From Sulfopaludibacter sp963815475 (GTDB lineage: Bacteria > Acidobacteriota > Terriglobia > Bryobacterales > Bryobacteraceae), in NCBI GenBank assembly GCA_963815475.1, contig CAWFHD010000003.1, positions 4,092,001 through 4,156,000 of the forward strand: DNA of 64,000 nucleotides, read 5' to 3'. A program made the translations under genes and the position numbers. How positions within the stretch are numbered: the first letter of the stretch is position 1; the number at the start of each line of letters is the position of its first letter. Positions 1 through 10,600 of the stretch are shown here, piece after piece. Below the pieces are notes generated by a model. It saw nothing but the letters and a program-made list of their open reading frames with translations. It had not been told where the DNA came from and ran no database searches.

Positions 1-384
1 CTTTTCGATCAATGTAGTGGCGCCGCCATCCAAAACAACCAGATGATTTTCCTTCTCCACCTGCGACGCCTCTACCATAGCCTCGCCCTTCAGCAATTCC
101 ACCCGCGTATCGGTGAGATTGGGCGAAACCATCCGTACTGCGCTCTGATCGCTCAACCGCAAAAACACGCCTGGAGTGAGCAGCATCTCCGCCTTACCGA
201 TTTGCGTTTCCAGGACCTGTCCGGGAGCCGCCTCCGCCTGTCCAATCTGATTGGCCCCAACCGCTTGGCCATTCAAACTAACCTGTCCTTCCGCGTAATT
301 CACGGTGCCGGGGCGTGCTACTCTGCCCTGCGCCATTAGCAGCGTTCCCGCTGCCAAAACCATTCCAGCAACCATCCTGACCAT
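1..384 (-). CDS. FecR-domain secreted protein, partial (3' end outside window)
   Basis: The first 128 codons of a minus-strand gene that leaves the window on the left. A hydrophobic start (MVRMVAGMVLAAGTLLMAQ) looks like a signal peptide. It is followed by a region with the feel of a FecR domain: YAEGQVSLNG, then PGQVLETQIGKAEMLLTPG, FLRLSDQSAVRM and VELLKGEAMVEA. FecR domains often sense or anchor periplasmic signals; in acidobacteria many stand alone without a sigma factor, so a specific role cannot be given. The start at 384 is favoured over the internal ATG at 375 because a GGAAGG-type ribosome site lies six bases upstream. Family call is from motif resemblance only. Confidence 0.6.
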   Translation of the reverse strand, partial: MVRMVAGMVLAAGTLLMAQGRVARPGTVNYAEGQVSLNGQAVGANQIGQAEAAPGQVLETQIGKAEMLLTPGVFLRLSDQSAVRMVSPNLTDTRVELLKGEAMVEASQVEKENHLVVLDGGATTLIEK

Positions 385-501
385 GTGGCACCTTCCTTTT
401 TTCTTCTCTCTACCGGATTGGATTCAGCCATTGGCAAGACCGTTGCTAGGCCTTTGGAACCATTACAAATCTATACAAAGACACCGTCTGAAAAAGAAAA
501 A

Positions 502-535
502 GCCGGGCGGATCTTCCGAAGAAGATCCGCCCGGC
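502..535 (-). terminator. Strong intrinsic terminator of groES-groEL
   Basis: A perfect 15-bp stem (502-516 with 521-535) closed by a four-base loop (CGAA in + orientation). On the minus strand the stem is followed by a T-rich tract (complement of 491-500), the classic Rho-independent form. It lies 26 bases after the groEL stop. The other side (CTCTTTAAAA) is weakly T-rich, so some activity from the FecR side is possible. Confidence 0.9.
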
Positions 536-560
536 CTCTTTAAAATCTAACTTCTACTGC

Positions 561-2189
<1,629 letters not shown>

Positions 2190-2203
2190 CGTCTATCGAC
2201 TCC

Positions 2204-2521
2204 TTAGCTTGCTTTCTTGGCCGCTTTCGGTGCGGCATCCAGAATACCGAGGACTTCATCCTCACGCATGATCAGATACTCTTCGCCATCCAGCTTGATG
2301 TCGCTGCCGGAGTACTTGCCAAACAGAATGCGGTCGCCAACCTGAACATCCAGGGCGACCACTTTTCCGTCTTCCAGGCGCTTGCCTTTGCCCACGGAAA
2401 CTACTTCGCCTTCCTGGGGCTTCTCTTTCGCAGTGTCGGGGATGTATAGGCCCCCGTGCATCTGCTCTTTCTCTTCGATACGCTTGACCACGATCCGGTC
2501 GTACAACGGACGGATTTTCAT
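2204..2521 (-). CDS. groES: 10 kDa co-chaperonin GroES
   Basis: Seven-subunit lid of GroEL. From MKIRPLYDRIVVKR the protein is 105 residues. The mobile loop that contacts GroEL is residues about 17-33 (EKEQMHGGLYIPDTAKE), and EYLIMREDEVLGIL closes the C-terminal half. The frame is open to an upstream ATG at 2539, but the GGAGG ribosome site overlaps that codon and lies 11 bases before the ATG at 2521, so 2521 is chosen. First gene of the operon with groEL. Confidence 0.97.
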   Translation of the reverse strand: MKIRPLYDRIVVKRIEEKEQMHGGLYIPDTAKEKPQEGEVVSVGKGKRLEDGKVVALDVQVGDRILFGKYSGSDIKLDGEEYLIMREDEVLGILDAAPKAAKKAS

Positions 2522-2613
2522 GTGACCACTTACCTCCATTTATGAGTTGTGAGTATTTAGGTTTACGAGTCGGGAGCCGCTTTCCAAGGCGTGGGCGGCT
2601 CCGACACCTATTA

Positions 2614-2640
2614 TTAGCACACTCCTGCGGAGAGTGACAA
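2614..2640 (-). promoter_or_regulatory. Degenerate CIRCE operator (HrcA site) upstream of groES
   Basis: Two nine-base half sites separated by exactly nine bases. Read on the plus strand they are TTAGCACAC (2614-2622) and GAGTGACAA (2632-2640). The CIRCE consensus is TTAGCACTC-N9-GAGTGCTAA, so 15 of 18 positions match. It lies about 93 bases before the groES start. A TTGTCA inside the element on the minus strand, followed by AATAAT, could be part of the promoter it would block. HrcA is not encoded in this window. Confidence 0.75.
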
Positions 2641-2681
2641 AAAACAGCATTAACGTAAAGATTCGTAAGGATTTAAAATTC

Positions 2682-2710
2682 TTGACAATGAGGCACTAAG
2701 GTTTTATTTT
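2682..2710 (+). promoter_or_regulatory. Sigma70-like promoter pointing into the asparaginase gene (antisense)
   Basis: TTGACA (2682-2687), a 17-base spacer and TATTTT (2705-2710): a full consensus -35 and a 4/6 -10. It points rightward, but the nearest gene is on the minus strand and ends at 2704, so transcription from it would be antisense to the asparaginase gene. It could be chance in an AT-rich intergenic stretch. Confidence 0.3.
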
Positions 2711-3201
2711 CGCGATTCGAACACTCCGCGGTCGCGATCCTTGTGTACCGAATCCCACGGAAAGCATTGACCGTTCATCGCCACATAAACTCCCGGCGCG
2801 AGCGACTGTACGAACGCCACCGCCGTCCCCAGATTGAACATCCCGTCCGAGCTGCCGAATTGGTAAGGCACCATGGCCCCGGTCAGCACAATCGTCTTCC
2901 CATGGATCGACTGCCCCAGCACCGCGGCGGTCTGCTCCATGGTATCGGTCCCATGTGTAATCACGATCCGGTCCTCGGGACATTCCGAGCAGCGCTGCCG
3001 GATCAACTGCCGCTCCACGTCGGTCATCTGCAAGCTGTCGATCATCATCAGCACCTCAATGTCGACATCCAAAAGACACCGCCCCAACTTCAGCATGTCG
3101 TGCGTGTGAGTATTCTGAAAGAACAACTCGCCCGTAAGCTCGTTGTACTCCTTGTCGAAGGTCCCGCCAGTAACAAAGATCTTGATCCGCGAGCTAGCCA
3201 A
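2704..3201 (-). CDS. Single-domain asparaginase-like protein
   Basis: Homologous to the N-terminal catalytic domain of type I/II L-asparaginases, which hydrolyse L-asparagine to aspartate and ammonia. Visible active-site parts: TGGTFD (residues 11-16, nucleophile Thr loop), HGTDTM (83-88, second Thr and Asp) and GKTIVLTGAM (Lys about 102, then TGAMVP). Classical enzymes have about 330 residues and a second domain that completes the site of the neighbouring subunit; here the protein is 165 residues and ends after the first domain. Short versions like this exist as stable proteins in other bacteria, so it need not be a truncation. Divergent from lptCA. Confidence 0.85.
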   Translation of the reverse strand: MASSRIKIFVTGGTFDKEYNELTGELFFQNTHTHDMLKLGRCLLDVDIEVLMMIDSLQMTDVERQLIRQRCSECPEDRIVITHGTDTMEQTAAVLGQSIHGKTIVLTGAMVPYQFGSSDGMFNLGTAVAFVQSLAPGVYVAMNGQCFPWDSVHKDRDRGVFESRK

Positions 3202-3378
3202 CTCCCGATTCTACCGAGAAACTTCACCCAAGGGTTCGTTGATGGTGTCATCCTACGGTCTGTGAGTGGGGCTGGTGGTCTTGCAACCGGCCGCTCTTGG
3301 TCCGCGACGGCCAAAACCGATTCGCCCGTCCTATTTGAAACGCCCGCTCCATCCAGCGCGTTATATTAGTGATATCCC

Positions 3379-5673
3379 ATGCGAGGCACTCGCTGGCTCC
3401 TGCTGGTGGTGATTGCTGCGATCCTCGGCGGCATCGCCCTAAAATATCGCGCCCAAAAGGACATCATCCGCGCCCAAGCGCCGCCCACGCCGCAGCCGCT
3501 GGCGGAAGGACTGAATGCCTCCGCCGATCACTACAACTTCACCAAACGAGGCGCCTCCAGCAAGTGCCCCATTTTCAACGTTTACGCCGATAGCTTCCTG
3601 CAATCCAAAGATTCCTCCCACGTCGACCTGACCAACGTCGAGGTCAAGACCTACAACAAGGAATGCACCGGCTACAACCTCAGCCGCAGCGCCGCCGCCA
3701 CTTATTTCGAAAACGATAACCGCCTCTACGCCGACGGCAAAACCCAGATCACCCTCAACGTCCCTATCGAGGGCACGCCCGAGCACACCCCCGTCACAAT
3801 CGAAACCTCGGGCGTGGTCGTCGACGTGATCAGCGGCCGCGCCGAAACCGACCGCCCCTCCACCTTTGTCTTCGACAACGGTAACGGCAAAGCCACCGGC
3901 GCATTCTACGACCCCACGAGCCACGAGCTGCAATTGAAGAGCGGAGTCGAAGTCAATTGGAAGCCGGACAAACCTAACGCCAAGGCCATGAAGATCGAGG
4001 CCGCCACCCTGCAGTATCACGAAGAGGCGTCCGAGATTCTGCTTAGCCCGTGGGGCAAGATGACCCGCGATAACACCGTGGTGGAAGGCGAGAACGTCAT
4101 CATTCACCTGCGTCAGGTCGGCGACGGCGACAGCTCCCGCCGCGTCATCGGACAGGTGCACGCCGAACGCGCCCACGGCGTCGACAGCTATCCCACGCGC
4201 AAGCTGCAATACTCCGCCGACGATCTTATGGTGGATTGCGACGACGATGGCGAGATCCAAAAGATCACCGGCCAGAACCACGCCCACCTGGTTTCCACCG
4301 CGGCAGCCTCCGAAACCACCGTCGACGCCAACCACGTAGATCTCGATTTCGCCGTGGTCAATAAGGAGAGCATCCTCTCTCACGTCAATGCGGCCGGCGA
4401 TGCCGTAGTGAACTCCAAGCCGCTTCCCGTGAAGGATCACGAACTCGGCGAGACGCACATCCTTCGCAGCCAGACCCTCGAAATGAAGATGCGGCCCGGT
4501 GGCCACGAGATGGAAAACGTGGTCACCCACGCCCCCGGCACTCTCGAATTCCTGCCCAACCGGCCAATCCAGCGCCATCGCATCCTCACAGGCAACGAAA
4601 TGCAGATTGCCTACGGCCCGCAGAATCGCATCGACACCTTCCACACCACGAACGCCAAAACCCAGACCGAGCCGAACGTGGACGAAAAGAAGCGCAACCA
4701 CGCCACCTCCATCACCTCCAGCCAGGAACTGCTTGCGCATTTCGATCCCAAAACCGGCCAGATGTCCACTCTGGAGGAGAAGGGCGGCTTCCAGTATGAG
4801 GAAGGCGACCGCAAGGCCGTGGCGCAGCAAGCCTCGCTCGATCAAGGCTCGAACGTGATCCTGCTCAATGGCGGCGCGCGCATGTGGGATGGCACAGGGT
4901 CCACGTCGGCTGACGTCATTCGCATGGACCAGCGCACCGGCGATTTCTCCGCAACAGGCCACATCAATTCCAGCCACATGCCGGATAAGAATCCCAAGAA
5001 AAACTCGGCCATGCTTTCAGGCGACGAGCCGCTCCAGGCGAAGGCCGACAAAATGGATTCGCGAAATAAGAACCGCAGCATCCATTACGAAGGCGATGTG
5101 GTGATGTGGCAGGGCGCCAACCGCCTCACCGCCAACGTGGCCGATCTCGATCGCGATAAGCGCACGCTGGCCGCCAATGGCAACGTGGTGAACTATCTTT
5201 GGGAGCAGCCCAAAGAGGAAGACAAGAAGAAGGGCGCAACCCCCGTCCTGACCGTGGTTAAGGCCCCTACGATGGCGTATACCGATTCCAATCGGCTGGC
5301 GATCTACACTGGCGGTGTCACCCTGACCCGGCCGGGAATGCATGTCAAGAGCCGCCAACTGAGCGCTTATCTCGCCGATTCCGATGCCGATTCGCGGCTG
5401 GAGAAGGCTTTCTGTGACGGCGCCGTCGAGATCGTGAACACCGCCAAAGACCACGTCCGCACCGGCACCGCCGAGCACAGCGAGTACTTCACCGACGATC
5501 AGAAAGTGGTCCTCACCGGCGGCCAGCCCAAATTCGTCGACATGGTAAACGGTAAGGAGAAGGGAAGAACGCAGGCCCCCGAATCGTTGACCTACTATGC
5601 CAACGATGATAGGCTGCTGAGTAGTGGGGCTCCCAACCAGCCTGTCCAGAGTCGAATCCACCGGGGAAAATAA
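3379..5673 (+). CDS. LptC/LptA (OstA)-type LPS transport protein, large fusion
   Basis: A 764-residue protein with one N-terminal membrane anchor (residues about 5-20, WLLLVVIAAILGGIAL) as in LptC, followed by a long periplasmic part with repeated OstA/LptA-like beta-jellyroll signatures: YADGKTQI, LDFAVVNKESIL, YEGDVVMWQGANRL, ANVADLDRDKRTLAANGNV and YTGGVTLTRPGMHVKSRQL. LptC and LptA normally form a bridge carrying lipopolysaccharide from the inner to the outer membrane; E. coli LptC and LptA are each under 200 residues. The gene sits 10 bases before lptB. Inference: LptC and several LptA modules are joined in one chain, which would tether the bridge to the inner membrane. Confidence 0.85.
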   Translation: MRGTRWLLLVVIAAILGGIALKYRAQKDIIRAQAPPTPQPLAEGLNASADHYNFTKRGASSKCPIFNVYADSFLQSKDSSHVDLTNVEVKTYNKECTGYNLSRSAAATYFENDNRLYADGKTQITLNVPIEGTPEHTPVTIETSGVVVDVISGRAETDRPSTFVFDNGNGKATGAFYDPTSHELQLKSGVEVNWKPDKPNAKAMKIEAATLQYHEEASEILLSPWGKMTRDNTVVEGENVIIHLRQVGDGDSSRRVIGQVHAERAHGVDSYPTRKLQYSADDLMVDCDDDGEIQKITGQNHAHLVSTAAASETTVDANHVDLDFAVVNKESILSHVNAAGDAVVNSKPLPVKDHELGETHILRSQTLEMKMRPGGHEMENVVTHAPGTLEFLPNRPIQRHRILTGNEMQIAYGPQNRIDTFHTTNAKTQTEPNVDEKKRNHATSITSSQELLAHFDPKTGQMSTLEEKGGFQYEEGDRKAVAQQASLDQGSNVILLNGGARMWDGTGSTSADVIRMDQRTGDFSATGHINSSHMPDKNPKKNSAMLSGDEPLQAKADKMDSRNKNRSIHYEGDVVMWQGANRLTANVADLDRDKRTLAANGNVVNYLWEQPKEEDKKKGATPVLTVVKAPTMAYTDSNRLAIYTGGVTLTRPGMHVKSRQLSAYLADSDADSRLEKAFCDGAVEIVNTAKDHVRTGTAEHSEYFTDDQKVVLTGGQPKFVDMVNGKEKGRTQAPESLTYYANDDRLLSSGAPNQPVQSRIHRGK

Positions 5674-5683
5674 TCTGCCCAAG

Positions 5684-6412
5684 ATGAGCAAATTAGAGAC
5701 CCGGGAAATCTCCAAAACATATCGCGGGCGCCGTGTCGTAGACGATGTTTCGGTCTTCGTGCAGCAGGGCGAAGTGGTGGGACTGCTTGGGCCCAACGGC
5801 GCCGGCAAGACCACGTCGTTTTACATGATTGTCGGGCTCATCAGCCCCGATTCCGGCCGCATTCTGGTGGATGAGCAGGACATTACCTCGCTGCCCATGT
5901 ACCAGCGGGCGCGCAAGGGCATCAGCTACCTTCCGCAGGAGGCGTCGGTCTTCCGCAAGCTCACCGTGGAGGAAAACCTGATGGCCATTCTGGAGACGCT
6001 CTCGATGAATGCGCGCGAGCGCCGAGACAAGCGGGAGCGCCTGCTCGACCAGCTTGGCCTCGACAAAGTGCGCCGCAGCAAAGGCTACATGCTATCGGGC
6101 GGCGAGCGCCGGCGCGTCGAAATCGCGCGCTCCCTGGTGATCGATCCCAGCTTTCTGCTGCTCGATGAGCCCTTTTCCGGGATCGACCCTATCCAGGTGC
6201 TCGAGCTCCAACGTATTATTTTCGACCTAAAGCGCACCGGGATTGGCATTTTGATCACAGATCACAATGTCCGCGAGACCCTCGCCGTCACTGATCGGGC
6301 TTACATTATCAATAACGGGCGCATCTTCCGCGCGGGTAGCCCGGAGGCCCTGGAACGAGATCCTGAGGTCAAACGCATCTACCTGGGCGAGTCTTTTAGC
6401 TTGCGCGTCTAA
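5684..6412 (+). CDS. lptB: LPS export ABC transporter ATP-binding protein LptB
   Basis: ATPase that powers LPS extraction together with LptFG. 242 residues from MSKLETREISKTYRG. Walker A GPNGAGKTT at 37-45, signature LSGGERRR at 137-144, Walker B LLLDEP at 158-163, and H-loop His at 194 (ITDHNVRE). IDPIQVLELQRII is typical of LptB. An upstream in-frame start at 5624 would overlap lptCA by 50 bases and add residues that do not belong to the family, so 5684 is used. lptFG are not in this window. Confidence 0.95.
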   Translation: MSKLETREISKTYRGRRVVDDVSVFVQQGEVVGLLGPNGAGKTTSFYMIVGLISPDSGRILVDEQDITSLPMYQRARKGISYLPQEASVFRKLTVEENLMAILETLSMNARERRDKRERLLDQLGLDKVRRSKGYMLSGGERRRVEIARSLVIDPSFLLLDEPFSGIDPIQVLELQRIIFDLKRTGIGILITDHNVRETLAVTDRAYIINNGRIFRAGSPEALERDPEVKRIYLGESFSLRV

Positions 6413-6417
6413 ACAAC

Positions 6418-7011
6418 ATGAAACCACTTTTCCTTTTGACGCTGGCGGCGATTGCCGCCTGCGCGCAGCCCTTTTCCGCCGGTGTGAAAGTGGGTCTGCC
6501 GCTCACCAATTTCATCGACACCGTCAACAGCGGAAATCTTACCGCCAGTTCTAATACCGATCGCTTCATCGTGGGGGTCACCGCCGAACTACGTCTGCCA
6601 TTCGGTTTGGGCATTGAGGGCGATGTGCTGTATCGCCGCTTCAACTACAACGTCACCGCTCTCGGCCTGGCCACGGGCAGCACCAGCAGCAATGCCTGGG
6701 AATTTCCGCTTCTGGTCAAGTATCGCTTTCCGTCTCATGTCGTGCGGCCCTTCGTGGATGGAGGCATCGCCTGGGACCACGTGGATGGACTCGCCAACTC
6801 CATCCTTTCCGCGGTGCAGCTCTCGAACGTGGCACAGAAGACCACCACCCGCGGCGCCGTGCTCGGTGTCGGTGTGGAATTGAAAGCGGCGATAATCCGA
6901 ATCTCCCCCGAGATCCGCTACATCCGCTGGACCGACCAGCACTTCAACCTCGGCAATGTGCTGCAAAGCAATCAGAACCAGGCCGAGTTCCTGGTAGGCA
7001 TCACTTTCTAG
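6418..7011 (+). CDS. Outer-membrane beta-barrel protein (PorT/OmpA-barrel-like)
   Basis: 197 residues with a short signal peptide (MKPLFLLTLAAIAACAQ) and a pattern of alternating polar and hydrophobic strands: FSAGVKVGLPLTNF, FIVGVTAELRLPFGLGIEGDVLYRR, EFPLLVKYRF, RPFVDGGIAW, GVGVELKAAIIRISPEIRYIRW. It ends with FLVGITF, a terminal aromatic residue of the kind recognised by the BAM complex. It starts five bases after lptB, so it is probably cotranscribed with the LPS-export genes. Specific function unknown. Confidence 0.7.
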   Translation: MKPLFLLTLAAIAACAQPFSAGVKVGLPLTNFIDTVNSGNLTASSNTDRFIVGVTAELRLPFGLGIEGDVLYRRFNYNVTALGLATGSTSSNAWEFPLLVKYRFPSHVVRPFVDGGIAWDHVDGLANSILSAVQLSNVAQKTTTRGAVLGVGVELKAAIIRISPEIRYIRWTDQHFNLGNVLQSNQNQAEFLVGITF

Positions 7012-7054
7012 CTTGGTCTTACCGAGCCGACCGTAAGGGAGTCGGTGCTTGGTA

Positions 7055-7072
7055 GCACGCGCTCTTGCGTGC
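7055..7072. terminator. Possible bidirectional terminator hairpin
   Basis: GCACGC and GCGTGC (6-bp stem, six-base loop) lie in the 75-base gap between two convergent genes, the barrel protein ending at 7011 and the DUF2059 gene ending at 7087. There is no clear T tract, so the role as a terminator is only suggested by position. Confidence 0.35.
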
Positions 7073-7086
7073 CCGCTGGTCGCCTG

Positions 7087-7566
7087 TTACTTGCCCTTCT
7101 CCTTCATTTCGTCCATCATTTTCTTGAGTTCCGGTTGCAGGTCGCCGATCATCTGCATCATCACGGGCATCGAGCGTTGCATCACCTCCGGCATCTTCTG
7201 AATAAAGGCCTTCCCGGCGGGCGACTTGTAGAATGCCAATATTCCGTCGAGCTCATCTTCCGTGTAAGTGTCGGTGTAGACCTTCGCGAGCGCCGGCTTG
7301 GCCTTATTGAGATTCGCGGCGACCAGCGTCAGCATCTTCTCCTGCAGATCGCCAGCTTTCGCACGCTGCTCAGCCGTCATGTCCTTGCCTGCCTGCGCCA
7401 GCATGCCCTTCATCATGGGCTCCATCGTCTTCAACATCTGGTCGCTCTGCGTCAGTTGCAGCAGTTCTTCGGCCTTGGCGGACTTGCTGGCTTCGTCCGC
7501 GCGCACGGGAGAAACCGACCACAAAATCATGGCCCCGGAAATAAGATAAACAGGTATGGATTTCAT
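7087..7566 (-). CDS. DUF2059-domain periplasmic protein
   Basis: 159 residues from MKSIPVYLISGAMILW, with a signal peptide ending near VRADEA. The helical body (AEELLQLTQSDQMLKTMEPM, then YTEDELDGILAFYKSPAGKA and FIQKMPEVMQRSMPVMMQ) matches the DUF2059 pattern, especially the motif with FY.SP.GKA. The biochemical role of the family is not known. The frame is open far upstream to 7926 but overlaps the TonB gene there, so the ATG before the signal peptide is used. Confidence 0.85.
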   Translation of the reverse strand: MKSIPVYLISGAMILWSVSPVRADEASKSAKAEELLQLTQSDQMLKTMEPMMKGMLAQAGKDMTAEQRAKAGDLQEKMLTLVAANLNKAKPALAKVYTDTYTEDELDGILAFYKSPAGKAFIQKMPEVMQRSMPVMMQMIGDLQPELKKMMDEMKEKGK

Positions 7567-7637
7567 GACATCAGTATACGCCAGAGCCGCATGCGGGCGG
7601 TGGAAGCCGGTGGTCGTGCCACCGGCCCGTTGCCGGC

Positions 7638-10600
7638 TTAGAAGCTGAACCGGGCGCCGAATTCGCCCGCGAACGACTTGGGCACGATCACGCCGGACGA
7701 CGTTATGAAACCTGTCGGCTGCAGAAACGTCGACGTGCGGATGTTGCCGCCGTAACTGGTGCCGAAGTTGGCGCGATTCGTCAGGTCGAAGGCCTGGAAG
7801 AATAGCTCCAGCTTGGCTCGCTCGCCAAACTTGAAGAAGCGGCCAAAGCGCGCGTCCAACTGGAAGAAATCCTCGCCGCGCAAGTAGTTGTACGGCACCT
7901 GGTGGCATGTATTGGCCGTGATGCACGCCGTCAACTGCGATGCGGTGTAAGCTGCGGTGGCGGTCAGGTTGTTGGGATCGCTATTGAGCACGATGGCGTG
8001 CGTGGTGCCGACGCCGCTGCCGTAGCCGAAGACATCCGTGATGCCCTCAGTTGCGTTATAGGGACGGCCGGTGGCCCACTGCATAATCGGAGTGACGATG
8101 ATGCCCCATTTCAGGTTGATTAACCCGCTGAAGGTGATGCGGTGCCGCTCATCGGCCGGGGTGGGGCCCAGGTCGTGCGGCGCGAACCAGTTCAGAAGAT
8201 CGGTGGGCCCGTTTCCGAAAGCTGCGGAGTTGCCGTTGTAAGCCACGGCCTTGGAGAGAACGTAGGATGCATTGATGGAGAAATTCCTGCTCAATCGCCG
8301 CCGATATGAAAGATTCATCCCGTCGTAGCGGCTGCGGCCGATGGACATGTAGTCGCGAATGCCGCCCAGCACCGGCAGACCTTGCGCCTGGAACAAAGGC
8401 GTGGTGTAGCGCACGCCATTGATGGTTGGATTGATGACGATGGTCTTGCTTTCGTGGAGACCCAGCTCATGAACGTACTCGGCTTCGATCACGGAGTTGC
8501 CGGTGACCTGCCAGGCATAGCCGGCGTTCCACTGTTCGCTATATGGATTCGAGTAGTGCGGATCCATCATCTGTCCGGTGGCCCCGGTGGGCAACTGCGT
8601 CGCTCCAGGCGCCTGAGGCGGTAGGGGATCGACTCCGAAGCGGAACGCGGAAAGAAGCTGCCCACTGGGCAGGGCGCTGGCACTCGCGCTGCCCGGTCCG
8701 GAACTGGTGTAGGCAACGGTGGTGAACAAGCTGGAGTTCGCCTGCTGCTCCATGAACAGCGGAATGTTCTGGAAAATCTGACCGTAGTAGAGGCCGTAGC
8801 CGGCTCGGATGACGTGCTTACCACTGCCGGTGAGGTCGTATGCGATGCCGATGCGCGGGCTGAAATCCTTGTTCTCATCATGCGGGAGTGAGCCCGCATA
8901 GGGACTGCCGATGGCCTTTAACTCTAGGTACGCACGCGATTGCGCCTGGATGGCGCCTCCATTGAGCCCGATGTCCTTGTCCCAGCGCAGACCGATATTC
9001 ACGGTCAGCCGCCGGGTCACTTTCCAATCGTCCTGGAAATATATGCCGAACATTTTATTGTGCTCGGCGTAGTAGGAATTGCCGGTGGTGGCCTGAGTGA
9101 TGGATTGGACGGAGCCGGGCGTGGCAAAGCCCTGCGGGTATTTGGTGGTATTGGACAGAATGGTGAGCGGGTCGTCGAAGAAGGAGATGACCGGGGTCGC
9201 GTCGGTGAGGAAGAAACCGCCCAGGACCGGCTCCCAGAGATAATCGATGCCGGTTTTGAAGGAGTGCTTTCCGCGGCTGAAGGCGATGTCGTCCTTGAAC
9301 TGCCACTTTTTCTGGAACGTGTTCTGCGGGACATTGCCATTGGTGCCGATCGTGAGATCGGGAAAGCTCAGGTTGGCGACATAGTTGTTTGTGGAGATCA
9401 GGTTATTCCAATACTGGTAACCGACGGTGACGGAGTTCACCACGGTAGGCGTGATGACCGAGTTCAGCGATGCGTTTGCAATGATGAGCTGGTTGGTGGT
9501 GAAGTTGTTTTGCGAAAGGTCGCTGGTAGGGCCGTTCTGGTCGTTCAGGCCGCGATTGTTCTGGTTGGTGTAGCTTGCGGAGAACGTGTTTTTGTCGTTG
9601 ATGTGATGATCGATTCGGCCGTTGTAGCGCCAGTCATAGTACGGCGTGGGAATGGTTTGTGTTGGCTGCGGCTTCACCGGCAGTCCAGCCACGCCGGCTA
9701 GCGCCTGATCGTTAGCGAAAGCGGTTCCATTGACATTGATGCTGGTCTGTTCGCGCGAACGCTCGATGGCAAAAAACAGGAATGTCTTGTCTTTTTTGAT
9801 TGGACCGCCCACGGAGCCGCCAAACTGCTGGCGGCTGAACGGAGCTTTTTGCCCCGAGCCCTGGTGCGCCGTCTGCTCGAAGTAGTTCAGGGCGTCGAAT
9901 GTCTGGTCGCGATCCTGGAAAAAGAGCGAGCCGTGTAGCAGGTTCGTGCCGCTCTTGGTGATTACGTTGACGGCGGCGCCCTCGCTGCGGCCGTTAGCCG
10001 CCGAAAAACGCTGCGTGGAGATATTGAATTCTTCGATGGATTCGAGCGGGAGCTGCATCACCGGTCCGCCGACGGAATTGTCCTTGTTGTCGACGCCATT
10101 GACAGTCATGTTCACGTTTCGCCCGCTGGATCCGTTGGTGGCGAAGACGCTGTACCGTGCCTTGGTCGGATCGTAGGAGTTGACCGGCCGGGCGCCGGGC
10201 GCGAGAATCGCAAGGTTGGCGAAGTCGCGCGAGTTGATCGGGAGATTCTCCACCTCTGCCGGTGTGATCGGACGGCTGACGTCTGTCTTGTCGACGTCCA
10301 CTAGCGTGGCGCCGGTAGCTTCCACGGTCACCGTGGTAGCCTGCTGGCTGAGCGAGAGCTCCGCATCCACAGTGGTGGTGCGGGAGACGGCAAGCTCAAC
10401 GCTCTGGAAGTCCGCGGTGGCGAATCCTTTGGCCGCCACCAGGACCTCGTAGATTCCGGCTGGCAACAGGTTAAACGAGTAGTTACCGGAGCTATTGCTG
10501 ACGGCGGAGCGAGCCTCCCCGGTGCTCTTATTTGTGATTTTGATTTCCGCGCTGGGAATCACGGCGCCACTCTTATCGGTGACGGCGCCTTGCAACGTGC

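Noticed and set aside
3439..4977. Minus-strand 512-codon frame opposite lptCA
   Set aside because: Composition rich in G/V/H without fold signatures; mirror of the real gene's codons.
5624..5683. Upstream extension of lptB (20 residues)
   Set aside because: Would overlap lptCA and adds residues foreign to LptB; family starts at MSKLETREI.
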